A stretch of 64,000 nt of DNA from Sphingomonas sp. Leaf9. Lineage in GTDB: Bacteria; Pseudomonadota; Alphaproteobacteria; Sphingomonadales; Sphingomonadaceae. The notes under the pieces are model-generated. The model worked only from the letters and a program-made list of their open reading frames with translations, did no database searches and was not told where the DNA came from. This document shows, piece after piece, positions 32,722 through 41,336 of the stretch; within the stretch, counting starts at the first letter, position 1; the number at the start of each line of letters is the position of its first letter. Made by a program: the position numbers and the translations under genes. The stretch is taken from assembly GCF_001421355.1 (NCBI RefSeq), contig NZ_LMKC01000004.1, positions 248,001 to 312,000 of the forward strand. The letters run 5' to 3'.

Positions 32722-33789
32722 ATGACGGACGTGACGAAGCTGGATTGGGCCCGCTGGTATCGGAAACAGTCCGGGTGGCCACTCCGTGCGAACGACCGGC
32801 TTTTCTTGGCGGAGGCTGTACTCCGGATCGCACCGCTACTGATCTTCCCCTGGGACGACATAATCCCGTTGGGTACGATGGCGAATGAGCAGCCGCTGCT
32901 GCCCGGAACCCTGGACGCCTTCGATTGGGACGGAAATCCTCGGCCCGAGGTTCATGGCGCGTGGGCGCCCGCGCTGCTCAACTACATGTCGGCGGCGGAA
33001 TTCACATCACAGCGCATGGAGCGGCAGGATCCGGACGCATGGCTAGCAGCACATAAGTACGATCCGGTCAGCGGCGGCATGGTCTTCGATCCGGCGAAGG
33101 CGTACACATCTGGGACGGGCGTCTCGTTCGAACACTGGGATACGGCCTCCTTCCAAGCGGCGGAGATCAACGAACTGCGTCGGGTGGGCATGATCTGCAT
33201 GCCGCTACTGGCCCGTGCGATAGCCGACATGGCAGTGGCAGGGGACATCCGGACGATTGCTCGACCGATTAACGGCGGAGCGGAGGTCGCGCTCACGGCC
33301 GAGCAATGGTTCGTCGATGACGCGTCATATCGCTTGGCTTCGTGCGGCCTCGACCTCGAAAATCCATTCGACGTCGACGCCACTCCTACGCATCTGATCT
33401 TCATCGACCTGAAGGGCTTCGACGAGCACGTGGCCTTGTACGCACGCCGGCACATGATCTCACTGATCGAGGAGGGCATCACGCCCGACGAGTTCGGCAT
33501 CAAGTCGTTGAGCAAAAAGGCCCTGTACCCCACGTTGGTGGCCAAGGCGTACCCGTTGATGAAGGCACATGTGCAGGCTCATCCACAACAATACCATCGA
33601 AGCGTACTGCGTAAGATCGTGGAGAGTGAACTCGGGTCCGTTTCCGATGGCGTATTCGAAGCGGCGCGCGGCCTACTGAAGGTCGACTATCCTCACATCA
33701 CGGACGGCGGAGCGCCGGTTGGAACCGCACGACGACGAGTGGTGAACATCACTCCCAAACTGGGCGTCATCAAGGGAGGGAAGTCGTAA
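32722..33789 (+). CDS. Hypothetical protein, 355 aa
   Basis: Soluble protein with no recognised domain. The N-terminal half is Trp-rich (KLDWARWYRKQSGW, LLIFPWDDIIPLG, FDWDGNPRPEV). A helical C-terminal part (KKALYPTLVAKAYPLMKAHV, SVLRKIVESELGSVSDGVFEAARGLLK) ends in a basic tail. It sits between the integrase and the AlpA-like gene, and so is probably part of the element's own maintenance functions rather than cargo (inference from position). Confidence 0.7.
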   Translation: MTDVTKLDWARWYRKQSGWPLRANDRLFLAEAVLRIAPLLIFPWDDIIPLGTMANEQPLLPGTLDAFDWDGNPRPEVHGAWAPALLNYMSAAEFTSQRMERQDPDAWLAAHKYDPVSGGMVFDPAKAYTSGTGVSFEHWDTASFQAAEINELRRVGMICMPLLARAIADMAVAGDIRTIARPINGGAEVALTAEQWFVDDASYRLASCGLDLENPFDVDATPTHLIFIDLKGFDEHVALYARRHMISLIEEGITPDEFGIKSLSKKALYPTLVAKAYPLMKAHVQAHPQQYHRSVLRKIVESELGSVSDGVFEAARGLLKVDYPHITDGGAPVGTARRRVVNITPKLGVIKGGKS

Positions 33790-33920
33790 CCATCCTGACG
33801 TCCGGTTAGGATAACCCCCCCTACTTCCTCTGCTCTACGCACCGTAGTTATACCCAGATTGCGGGTCCGATCACATCCTACGCCAGCCGTCTCCGGTTGG
33901 TCATGTAGGAGAAAGAGCAA

Positions 33921-34181
33921 GTGCCCAGGTCCAACAACCACCAGCCGCCGGTCACCAGATCGGGCCGTCCGCTGATGACGACGCGCGAAGCCGCCACGTA
34001 TCTCGGTCTCGCCAAGAACACCCTGGAGAAGATGCGCGTCCACGGTCGCCGCAACGACAACTCCCCGCGCTTCGTCAAGATGCGGGCCTCTGTCCGCTAC
34101 GATCCGGATCAGCTCGACGCGTACATCCAGCGCAACAGCACCATCTCCACGAGCGAGTACGATCCGGACGGCTCGAAATGA
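33921..34181 (+). CDS. AlpA/excisionase-like helix-turn-helix protein
   Basis: 86 aa with a MerR-like HTH_17 domain: MTTREAATYLGLAKNTLEKMRVHGRR, then SPRFVKMRASVRYDPDQLDAYIQR, the classic recombination-directionality or AlpA pattern. GTG start at 33921 with AGGAG 10 bases upstream. In satellites such as P4, AlpA-type proteins activate integrase expression or act in excision. That role here is inferred from family and position near the integrase. Confidence 0.8.
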   Translation: MPRSNNHQPPVTRSGRPLMTTREAATYLGLAKNTLEKMRVHGRRNDNSPRFVKMRASVRYDPDQLDAYIQRNSTISTSEYDPDGSK

Positions 34182-34297
34182 CCGCTGGCCGCCGCCGTAC
34201 CGCGATGGCCTCCATGGGTCCACGCGACGACGACGGCCGATCAGAATGCGCGGCGTGAGGCTCGAAGCCTCCGCCGCCTTCCTAAGGGACCACCCTC

Positions 34298-34966
34298 ATG
34301 AACGATTACCGCGAACCCGTCACCGGTCGCACCGGCCTGCTGTCGCCGGACAGCATCGGCATCCTCTACCATGCTTCGCTCGAATGCGAAGACCCCGTGG
34401 CCCGGCTGGTCACGCTGGCCGCGATCGTCCCGTGGGATGCGATCTCCGTGGCCGGCACCCCGATCGAGAATCTCGACAGGGGCGCCGGCACCCTTCGCGT
34501 CGTGTCCAAGGTCGGTGTTCCGAATCCGATCGCCCTCGGTTTCGAGGCGGCGTCGGCGTTGGACCTCGTCATCGGTCGCAGGCGCACGGGTTGCGTGCTG
34601 GTGGATGCCGGCGGCTTCATGATGAAGGACGATCGGGACACCTACGACTACATCCGCGAACTGCTGGGCTTCGTCGACGGCCGCACGCTCGACCTGGACT
34701 GGTCGTTCAGGCTGATCCGCGAGAGCGTCTTCGCCGACATGGTGGATCACGGTGTGTCGCTGCACGTGGCGCAGGCGCAGGCCGGACTCGGTTTCGGCGA
34801 AACGGACGACCTACGTGAACAGCGCGCCGCTGCGGACTGGTGGTCGTACCGCATGGGCATAGTGCCGCCGCCCGCATTCGCCCTGGTCGATGCATTGAGA
34901 AGGAATGGGACCTGGTCGCCTCGCGGAGACGGCATATCGCCGGAGCGGGGCGGCGGTACGCGCTGA
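34298..34966 (+). CDS. Tyrosine-recombinase-like protein lacking catalytic residues
   Basis: 222 aa. The region from ~residue 28 has the order of an integrase catalytic domain: ARLVTLAAIVPWDAISVAG in the place of the box I helix, AGTLRVVSKVGVPNPIAL like the beta-hairpin, then FRLIRESVFADMVDHGVSLHVAQAQAGLGF like the box II helix and LGH segment. The box I Arg, HxxR His, LGH His and nucleophile Tyr are missing. I infer a degenerate recombinase-fold DNA-binding protein. Similarity is by eye only and could be misleading; otherwise hypothetical. Confidence 0.45.
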   Translation: MNDYREPVTGRTGLLSPDSIGILYHASLECEDPVARLVTLAAIVPWDAISVAGTPIENLDRGAGTLRVVSKVGVPNPIALGFEAASALDLVIGRRRTGCVLVDAGGFMMKDDRDTYDYIRELLGFVDGRTLDLDWSFRLIRESVFADMVDHGVSLHVAQAQAGLGFGETDDLREQRAAADWWSYRMGIVPPPAFALVDALRRNGTWSPRGDGISPERGGGTR

Positions 34967-35149
34967 GCCGTCCTGCGGAGGCTCCGCCCACACGGTCCTG
35001 CGACCGGTCGCGGAGTGATCAGCGGCGGGACCATCTGTCCCGCCGGCAGGAACTTCGAGGAAAGCGGCGGAAGCGGAGGGCCGAAGAAAATCTGGCCCCC
35101 GATCCACCGAGAGCGTCGCGAGTGACGTGAGATCTAGAAGGATCATGAC

Positions 35150-36136
35150 ATGAAGAACGGATCGAACGCGTGGACCGTCGGTCTGCCGGCACGCTACGTC
35201 AGGGCGGACGGGTCGGTCGACACCGCCAGGCTGAAGGCGGAGGTGTCGATCGCGGAGATCGCGGCGGAGGCTACCGACCTCAAGCGTGTCGGCAGCGAGA
35301 TGCGGGGACTGTGTCCCTTCCATCAGGAGGAGCGGCCCAGCTTCTTCGTCAACGACGACAAGGGCGTGTACCACTGCTTCGGCTGCGCGCGGCACGGCGA
35401 CGCCATCGACCTGCTGTCCCGCATTCAGAAGGTGGATTTCCTGGAGGCCTGCCGCAGGCTGGTCGGAGCGGAGCATGCGGGGCTAAAGCGGGCAACCGAC
35501 AGGAAGCAGGATGCGGCGACCAGAGCGGTGAACCGTGGTCGGGCTCGCGACGAATGGCGCAGGGCGACCGCGAGCGAAGGCACGCTCGTCGAGACGTATC
35601 TGATGGGCCGCGGCATCGGACATTCCGTGCCCGGCAGCATCCGCTACGGCAGAACGCCCCGCTACTGGCGGGAGGACGGCGCCGAAGGTCCGCGCCATCC
35701 GGCGATGATCGCCGCCGCGCAGGACGCGCAGGGCAGGATCGTCGGCATACAACGCACCTATTTGGACCGTGAGGGCAGGAAGCTGTGCGGCGTATCGCCC
35801 CGGCTCAGCCTCGGGCGGGTACGCGGTGCAGCACTGCGGCTGGGTCCGGTGGCGCCGCGCATCATGCTAGCGAGCGCCGTGGAGGATGCGTTGTCGCTGC
35901 GGCGGATGTTCCCCGGTGCGGTGGTCTGGGCGGCGTTCGGGGACGCCAACCTCCCCTACGTCGAGGTGCCGCGCGGCATCTGGCATGTGACGGTGTGTGG
36001 CGACGCCGACGAGTCCGGCAGGGCGGCGGTGGCCGCGACGCGCAAGGCGCTGGGCGGTCGGGGGATCGTGACCGACGAGCTGTTCCCGCGTGCGGGCAAG
36101 GACTTCAACGAGGAGTGGCTGCTGCTCCTCGCCTAA
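35150..36136 (+). CDS. DNA primase with CHC2 zinc finger and Toprim domain
   Basis: 328 aa. The N-terminal CHC2 zinc-binding domain (~55-85) shows CPFHQEERPSF then VYHCFGCARHGDAIDLL. The Toprim catalytic region (~235-320) contains the acidic ASAVEDALSLR and DADESGRAAV with AGKDFNEEW. No helicase domain is present. The protein would prime replication of the element. The 183-base gap before it has no clear gene. Shorter than DnaG (~600 aa), as is usual for mobile-element primases. Confidence 0.9.
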   Translation: MKNGSNAWTVGLPARYVRADGSVDTARLKAEVSIAEIAAEATDLKRVGSEMRGLCPFHQEERPSFFVNDDKGVYHCFGCARHGDAIDLLSRIQKVDFLEACRRLVGAEHAGLKRATDRKQDAATRAVNRGRARDEWRRATASEGTLVETYLMGRGIGHSVPGSIRYGRTPRYWREDGAEGPRHPAMIAAAQDAQGRIVGIQRTYLDREGRKLCGVSPRLSLGRVRGAALRLGPVAPRIMLASAVEDALSLRRMFPGAVVWAAFGDANLPYVEVPRGIWHVTVCGDADESGRAAVAATRKALGGRGIVTDELFPRAGKDFNEEWLLLLA

Positions 36137-36166
36137 GCAGGCCGTCCAATCACAAAGGAGGACGAC

Positions 36167-37021
36167 ATGAGCGTCGCAGCCGGACCCGGCCGCGGCGGAC
36201 GCCCGGGCCATGCCCGCGATCCGCCGAACGCCGACGACGAAGACCAGAGTAATCGACCATCCGCGCATCGTCTCGGACGTGCGCCCAACGAGGACATCGA
36301 AATGGGTAAGAAGAAGAACACCACGGCGATCACGACGACCGGCACGTCGTCGAACGCGCTGGTCGTCAAGCGGGACGTGCCCTTCCGCTTCGAGCGGCGG
36401 CTCGTCGTCGCGGAGGCCGTGTACCGCGTGTCGGCATTGCGCCCCACCGAGGCCGGCCCGTGGTCGCAGGAGGCGGACAAGATCGCCTGGACCGACGCCG
36501 ACACCGGATACGGAATCATCATCCGCCGCTCGCCGCTGATGCTGAACCTGTGCGGCTACGTCGGCGTCAACCCCAATCACCCGCTGTTCGGCTTCGATCG
36601 GTCGTCCATCCGGGCGGTCGGCGTCGATGCGCACGGCGGGATCGACTATGCGTCTCCATGCCAGAAGCACGAGCCGGAGCACGTCTCGATCTGTCATGTC
36701 ACCGAGAGTCTGCTTCCAGCGGGACAGACGCAGCGGGTATTCGCCAACGAAGCGGCAGACCATGACGACGCCTGGTGGATCGGTTTTTCCTGCGACAAGG
36801 CGGGGGACCTCGTGCCGCGGCCGAACGGCATCGGACACGGATCGATGGCCGATGCTCAGGCGGGGCTGCTGGAACAGGCCTACCGTGACGAGGCGTACGT
36901 GTACCACCAGTGCATGTCGCTCGCCATGCAGCTGCGCGCCATCGAGGAGGGGCGTGCGCCCGAACCCCATGCGATCGACGTGCCGCCCGTCGGCATCGCC
37001 TTCGGTGCTGAGAGGGGCTGA
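36167..37021 (+). CDS. Hypothetical protein, 284 aa
   Basis: No recognised family. The first ~45 residues are Pro/Arg-rich and probably disordered; the folded part begins near SNALVVKRDVPFRFERRLVVAEAVYRV and includes CGYVGVNPNHPLFG and CHVTESLLPAG. The ATG at 36167 is chosen because a strong AAAGGAGG precedes it; an internal ATG at 36302 would remove the disordered start. It begins 30 bases after the primase gene and ends 2 bases before the next gene, so it belongs to the primase operon. Confidence 0.7.
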   Translation: MSVAAGPGRGGRPGHARDPPNADDEDQSNRPSAHRLGRAPNEDIEMGKKKNTTAITTTGTSSNALVVKRDVPFRFERRLVVAEAVYRVSALRPTEAGPWSQEADKIAWTDADTGYGIIIRRSPLMLNLCGYVGVNPNHPLFGFDRSSIRAVGVDAHGGIDYASPCQKHEPEHVSICHVTESLLPAGQTQRVFANEAADHDDAWWIGFSCDKAGDLVPRPNGIGHGSMADAQAGLLEQAYRDEAYVYHQCMSLAMQLRAIEEGRAPEPHAIDVPPVGIAFGAERG

Positions 37022-37023
37022 TC

Positions 37024-37866
37024 ATGGACAGGACCAACACCGCCGGACCGATCTGGGGCGAGCACCTCGTGGTCGATTACGTCAACACCACCACCCCGTT
37101 CGTCGACGCACACGGCAATCGCTTCCGCTCGATCAGGGACGCATTCTGGCGGGGGCGGCTCGGCATGGGCGATCACAGCCGGGAAATCGCCGAGGCGATC
37201 ATGGAGACGATCCATGCCGCCCTCGTCGCCCGCGCGTTCCACAGGCGGCTCGGCAAGAGCGAGGCGACGGACATCTACGGAGGGAGCATCCCCTTCGGCC
37301 GTTTCGTCTTCCAATGGCTGTACAGCGTCGGGTTCATCGCGGACAAGGGTTCCGGCGATCCCGCCCACGGTGACGTGTCCGAGGAGGGGATGGCCGTCAT
37401 CCGGATGCTGGAGGCCACCAGACCGGTGAACCTCGCGTTGCAGCCGCTCGGGCGCACCTCGGTCGCCGCGCTGAACGACGCCATCGACGGCCCCGAGGTC
37501 GGCGAGGAGCGTCGCATGCGGGTCGAGGAGGTGTCCGCCGGATGGCCGAGCCGGTTCGTCCGACGCACGATCGCCGACAAGCCGATGATCGTCCTCGTCT
37601 GTCACCCCGAGGAGCGGAGCATGCGGATCGCGCGTACCGTGTGGACGGTCGCGTTCGAGAACGAAGCGATCCGCAACGACCTGTTCGACTGGCTGTGCGA
37701 TCACGTCGATCGATGGGACGAATGGGCGCGTACGGCCTATCGGGGCGGCGGAGCGGCGCTGACTCGTCACCTGCTTGTCGTGATGTCCTCGCAACAGTCG
37801 TCGTACAAGGTCGACGCGTGTTCGGCGGTGCCGACGGACCCTCGTCTCCTGCCGAACGGCGGATAA
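37024..37866 (+). CDS. Hypothetical protein, 280 aa
   Basis: Soluble and mostly helical, with no recognised motif. Notable stretches are GEHLVVDYVNTTTPFVDAHGN at the start and RTVWTVAFENEAIRNDLFDWLCDHVDRWDEWART near the end. Two bases downstream of the previous gene, so co-transcribed with it and the primase. Followed by a strong hairpin that separates it from the convergent CBASS operon. Function unknown. Confidence 0.7.
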   Translation: MDRTNTAGPIWGEHLVVDYVNTTTPFVDAHGNRFRSIRDAFWRGRLGMGDHSREIAEAIMETIHAALVARAFHRRLGKSEATDIYGGSIPFGRFVFQWLYSVGFIADKGSGDPAHGDVSEEGMAVIRMLEATRPVNLALQPLGRTSVAALNDAIDGPEVGEERRMRVEEVSAGWPSRFVRRTIADKPMIVLVCHPEERSMRIARTVWTVAFENEAIRNDLFDWLCDHVDRWDEWARTAYRGGGAALTRHLLVVMSSQQSSYKVDACSAVPTDPRLLPNGG

Positions 37867-37885
37867 GTCATCAATCCAGACTAAG

Positions 37886-37917
37886 GGCCGATGCGACACG
37901 ATGTTGTCGCATCGGCC
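37886..37917. terminator. Bidirectional hairpin terminator
   Basis: A perfect 13-base stem (GGCCGATGCGACA / TGTCGCATCGGCC) with a 6-base loop lies between two convergent operons. There is no strong T-run on the forward side. Its position suggests termination of both transcripts. Confidence 0.65.
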
Positions 37918-37984
37918 TGACGATCATGTTCGAGTTTGGTGAATCCCTTTGAACTTGGCGTTCGAGAAATCGTCATCTCCGCTG

Positions 37985-39130
37985 TCAATTCCGCTCCTGA
38001 GAAACACCGATGGTCAGGGTCGGCAAGAACCCACGATCACGTTGCTGATCATGGATTAACAGTGGAAGATCGGCTTTGGGCATCCAGACGCGTCCCGCTT
38101 CTACGGCCAACGACGCGGGCAGCGCCGGAAACACGTTGATGACGGCCGCTTCGCCGTGCCTCGCCTTAATCTCGTCATAGAGGGATCGCAGGGTCGTCCT
38201 GAATGCGGCAAGGTCCTCAGGCCTACGCACGACATCGTTGCCGGGTATTGCGATCGTGACCGACCAGATCGCCGCGTTTTCCCCAAGTACGGCCGTTAGA
38301 CGCTCATCGTTGACCGTGGCGCTCACGGCCAGCTTCAAGGCGACCTTGCCATCAGCGCCGCTCGGCGGGCGTGACACGATGTACTCAAGCGGTGGACGAT
38401 CTCGCTGCCAATTCCAGGTGGCGGGTTCACGATGCCGGTTGTGTACGGTGATGGGCACGATCTCGTTCAAGAGACGACCCAATTCGATAAGGAGCGGTTG
38501 GGGCGCAAGCGCGAAGACGCTGAGATGCCTGATCTCCTGACGTTCGATCCTGCCCCCGACCTTGTCGGCGAACAGCCGATCAAGATTGCGCCGCTGCAGT
38601 TCCCAGTATTCGGGTTCATCATCCCGGAATGCCTGGTTCAGCATCTCCAGATCAATGGTTTGGCTTGATGCGGGATGGCGGTCAGGCGGCATCGCCGAGA
38701 AGATCGCCTGAGTGGAGACCAACGCCTCATGGTTCCCGATCGTCGCCCCGAAACGGAGCACATGGGAACCGTACTCCTCAGCGATGCCGGTGTTGATGGC
38801 GATCCGGGTCTCGTGGGCGTCCTTCATTGCCAGCAGGACGTCGACCGGGTGGTCGTCCACGCCATCCACATCCACCACCTTGTGGTGCTTGCCGCACAAC
38901 AGCATCAGATTAGCGAGATCCTTCGCCAGTTTTGGTGATTGGACGGGGTCGCCTCTCGGACCATCAGGACTGTCAGCGACGATGTGGGCAATGAAACCGA
39001 ACAGTGCGTTCTTCCTGTTCGAGATCAAGTCGCCGACTAGATCCTCGTTGCATCCACGATACTGGCACCTACCGCCCGCCCGCGCCCACAATGCGGCAGC
39101 TATCCTAGGCGGTATGCTCGTCTTCGACAT
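37985..39130 (-). CDS. cap5: CBASS effector Cap5 (HNH endonuclease-SAVED)
   Basis: 381 aa. The N-terminal HNH nuclease domain has zinc-type CQYRGC (C22, C27), AHI (H49), NLMLLC (N74, C79) and HH at 82-83. A linker leads to a C-terminal SAVED domain (~200-380; [52 protein letters not shown]). SAVED binds a cyclic oligonucleotide; binding drives oligomerisation and degradation of double-stranded DNA, leading to abortive infection. Last gene of the CD-NTase-Cap2-Cap3-Cap5 operon; GGAG precedes the ATG at 39130. Confidence 0.92.
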   Translation of the reverse strand: MSKTSIPPRIAAALWARAGGRCQYRGCNEDLVGDLISNRKNALFGFIAHIVADSPDGPRGDPVQSPKLAKDLANLMLLCGKHHKVVDVDGVDDHPVDVLLAMKDAHETRIAINTGIAEEYGSHVLRFGATIGNHEALVSTQAIFSAMPPDRHPASSQTIDLEMLNQAFRDDEPEYWELQRRNLDRLFADKVGGRIERQEIRHLSVFALAPQPLLIELGRLLNEIVPITVHNRHREPATWNWQRDRPPLEYIVSRPPSGADGKVALKLAVSATVNDERLTAVLGENAAIWSVTIAIPGNDVVRRPEDLAAFRTTLRSLYDEIKARHGEAAVINVFPALPASLAVEAGRVWMPKADLPLLIHDQQRDRGFLPTLTIGVSQERN

Positions 39131-39132
39131 TC

Positions 39133-39609
39133 CTACTCTCCTTCCCCGTTACATGGCAGGTCGCACATCGTCACAGGTACGGGTCTTTTGCCCCTCTCGA
39201 AGAGGGTCGCGGAGGAGGCAAGCGTTGCGCTCGCCGCTTGGACGATCAGTAGCACCGCGAAGGGGATGTCGCGTTCGCCGCAAACCAAGCTCTCCATCGA
39301 GGTTATGTCCTCGAAACTCGGGACAGGCGGATGGTTCGGATGTGAGTGCCACTCCCCGAGATAGTTGAAGCGTCCGAAGTCGGATCCCGTCCCACTGAAG
39401 AACTCCGTCAGCGCAGCGCGGTGGTCATCGACGGATCGGACGAAGTGCGCGGCACCGCCCGTCCGACCATCGACCGTGAAATCCACGATGTGGAAGTGTC
39501 CCGGTGCGATCTGTTCCGCCATCAGGACCCCTCCGATCTCCAGGCATCCCGCCGCACGGACTGAGCTGTGCAGCCGTTGTCGGACGTCCGCGAGCAGCGC
39601 CACCTTCAT
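39133..39609 (-). CDS. cap3: CBASS Cap3, JAB/MPN isopeptidase
   Basis: 158 aa deubiquitinase-like metalloprotease. The complete JAMM motif is present: Glu in EIGGVL (~residue 25) and [14 protein letters not shown], which fits H-x-H-x7-S-x2-D. In type II CBASS Cap3 cleaves the CD-NTase from Cap2-made conjugates and so tunes activity. Start overlaps the cap2 stop (ATGA). Confidence 0.92.
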   Translation of the reverse strand: MKVALLADVRQRLHSSVRAAGCLEIGGVLMAEQIAPGHFHIVDFTVDGRTGGAAHFVRSVDDHRAALTEFFSGTGSDFGRFNYLGEWHSHPNHPPVPSFEDITSMESLVCGERDIPFAVLLIVQAASATLASSATLFERGKRPVPVTMCDLPCNGEGE

Positions 39610-41336
39610 AGAGTGTGGTCGACTTGCACGGTGGGAAACAGTTCCGCCGCCAGAGCAGCGAATTCACCGTTCAGGTCATCATCCTTCTGGGAGCCCCAGC
39701 ATCCTTCTTCGCGCAAAGCGATCGGCCACGTGTCGAAGGGGCCGTCGAAAATCCATTCGCGTTCGAAACCAATGGCGTATGCCGATTGTGGGAAGGCGCT
39801 ATCATCGCGCATTAATGAATCTATAGCGTAACGAGCCATGTGGGCGGCTACCAGGCTCACGGCCGCATCGTCGGCTATCAATGGCAGAGAGCCTTCTTCC
39901 GGCGCCAAACCGTACCCGGCCTCGGCGGCGTGCGGGAACGACCTTCCATGATCCGTACACCAATCCATGATCTGGCGCCGCGCCGCATGAGGCACCGGGT
40001 CACCTTCGGGGCGCAGTCGCATCACCAGTCCGCCGATCCCTCCTGCGAGCACCTCCCCCCAAACCATGATCTTCTTCTCATTGCGGGCGACTGCGCCGCA
40101 AAGATTGAAGATTTGCCCATCGGCGGTGGCGTCGATGATCACGTCGCATTTGCCGATGGCGACCAGCGCCGCATCAGTGGCGGCGGAACTCTCCTGTCCA
40201 CCCAGCAGGACGCGCCTCGTCTCTACAACGATCGCAGGCCCGATGTCGTGAATTCGCTGGGAAACCGCGTCCGGTTTGTTGAGGCCGACCGCCCCCCAGT
40301 CCAAGTCGTTACGGACCAAGTTTCCGGGATAAAGGATGTCACCGTCGACGAGGACGAACCGTCCGATGCCGGCACGGGCCAACGTCGCGGCAATCTTTGA
40401 GCCTACCGAACCACAACCTACGATGGCTATGGATGCCCGAGCCAAGCGGTCGTACCCAGCTGCCAGCCGCCGCTCGGCATCGGGGAGGTTGATCAATTGG
40501 TACTGATACACGTACCGCCTGCCGTCCCCTGGTGCCAACGACATGACGTGTATGTCGCCGCCGCACTCGATGAGAAACACGTTCTCCTCGATCGAGGAAG
40601 CGACGATCCCAGCAAGCGCTTCGTAGCTGGCGACGCTTCCGAGCGTTACGAGGAAATCGTACGTCGGCCTGACTCTGTCCTGAAGCTCGTCCGGGAGCCT
40701 GACCACGTAGCCGGTGCGGCGTCGGTTCTGCGGTGTTTCAGGGCCGCATGACCACAATGGTGCGATCTCCTCGCCGAATCGGCGGGGAACGGCGAGCCAA
40801 TGCCCTGCCTCGTAGCGTTCGGACATCTCGAACGACACCAAAATGAACTCGGGTAGGCTTTCCAGCCCGATACGGGCATCCGGAGAAAGCATGAAACGGT
40901 ACTTGGCGCTTCGCACCTCCTGCGCGGTCGTGACGCGGTGCGCCGTATCGACAACGGCGGTAACACCCTCGGAGGGAGTTTCACCGCTTAGCAGCCGATG
41001 GGCGCTTTCGATCATCATCGCGCCCGTATAGGCCGGATCCCAGTTGTCCGGTCGGTATTCCAGACACAGTTCGCCGCCGCTGCCGTACTGATGACCGGAC
41101 AGCCTGACCTCCTCCCGCGGACACACCTGTGGTGGTACGTCGGGGAAGAAGCTCGGAAAGGTGATCGTCATAGCGATCGACCGTCCTAGATGTTCGATCT
41201 CGAAGTCAGCGGCGAGACGAGCCTCCTGCCTGACCTCCCACTTCACGCCCCGCAGCCAGCCGTGCCGCTCCTCCAGCTCGGCGATCGCCAAGCGCTCGCT
41301 GCGAGCACGGCTCGGCTGCGAGAGCCACCAGATCAT
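39606..41336 (-). CDS. cap2: CBASS Cap2, fused E2-E1 ubiquitin-transfer-like enzyme
   Basis: 576 aa. The N-terminal E2-like domain carries the candidate catalytic Cys91 in GELCLEYRPDNWDP. The C-terminal E1 (ThiF) adenylation domain begins near residue 300 with the ATP-binding AIVGCGSVGSKIA and VDGDILYPGNLVRNDL. The E1 Cys is probably in the C-terminal part, where EEGCWG is a candidate. Cap2 links the CD-NTase C-terminus to other molecules, priming it for signal synthesis. Overlaps the CD-NTase stop (ATGA) and the cap3 start. Confidence 0.92.
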   Translation of the reverse strand: MIWWLSQPSRARSERLAIAELEERHGWLRGVKWEVRQEARLAADFEIEHLGRSIAMTITFPSFFPDVPPQVCPREEVRLSGHQYGSGGELCLEYRPDNWDPAYTGAMMIESAHRLLSGETPSEGVTAVVDTAHRVTTAQEVRSAKYRFMLSPDARIGLESLPEFILVSFEMSERYEAGHWLAVPRRFGEEIAPLWSCGPETPQNRRRTGYVVRLPDELQDRVRPTYDFLVTLGSVASYEALAGIVASSIEENVFLIECGGDIHVMSLAPGDGRRYVYQYQLINLPDAERRLAAGYDRLARASIAIVGCGSVGSKIAATLARAGIGRFVLVDGDILYPGNLVRNDLDWGAVGLNKPDAVSQRIHDIGPAIVVETRRVLLGGQESSAATDAALVAIGKCDVIIDATADGQIFNLCGAVARNEKKIMVWGEVLAGGIGGLVMRLRPEGDPVPHAARRQIMDWCTDHGRSFPHAAEAGYGLAPEEGSLPLIADDAAVSLVAAHMARYAIDSLMRDDSAFPQSAYAIGFEREWIFDGPFDTWPIALREEGCWGSQKDDDLNGEFAALAAELFPTVQVDHTL

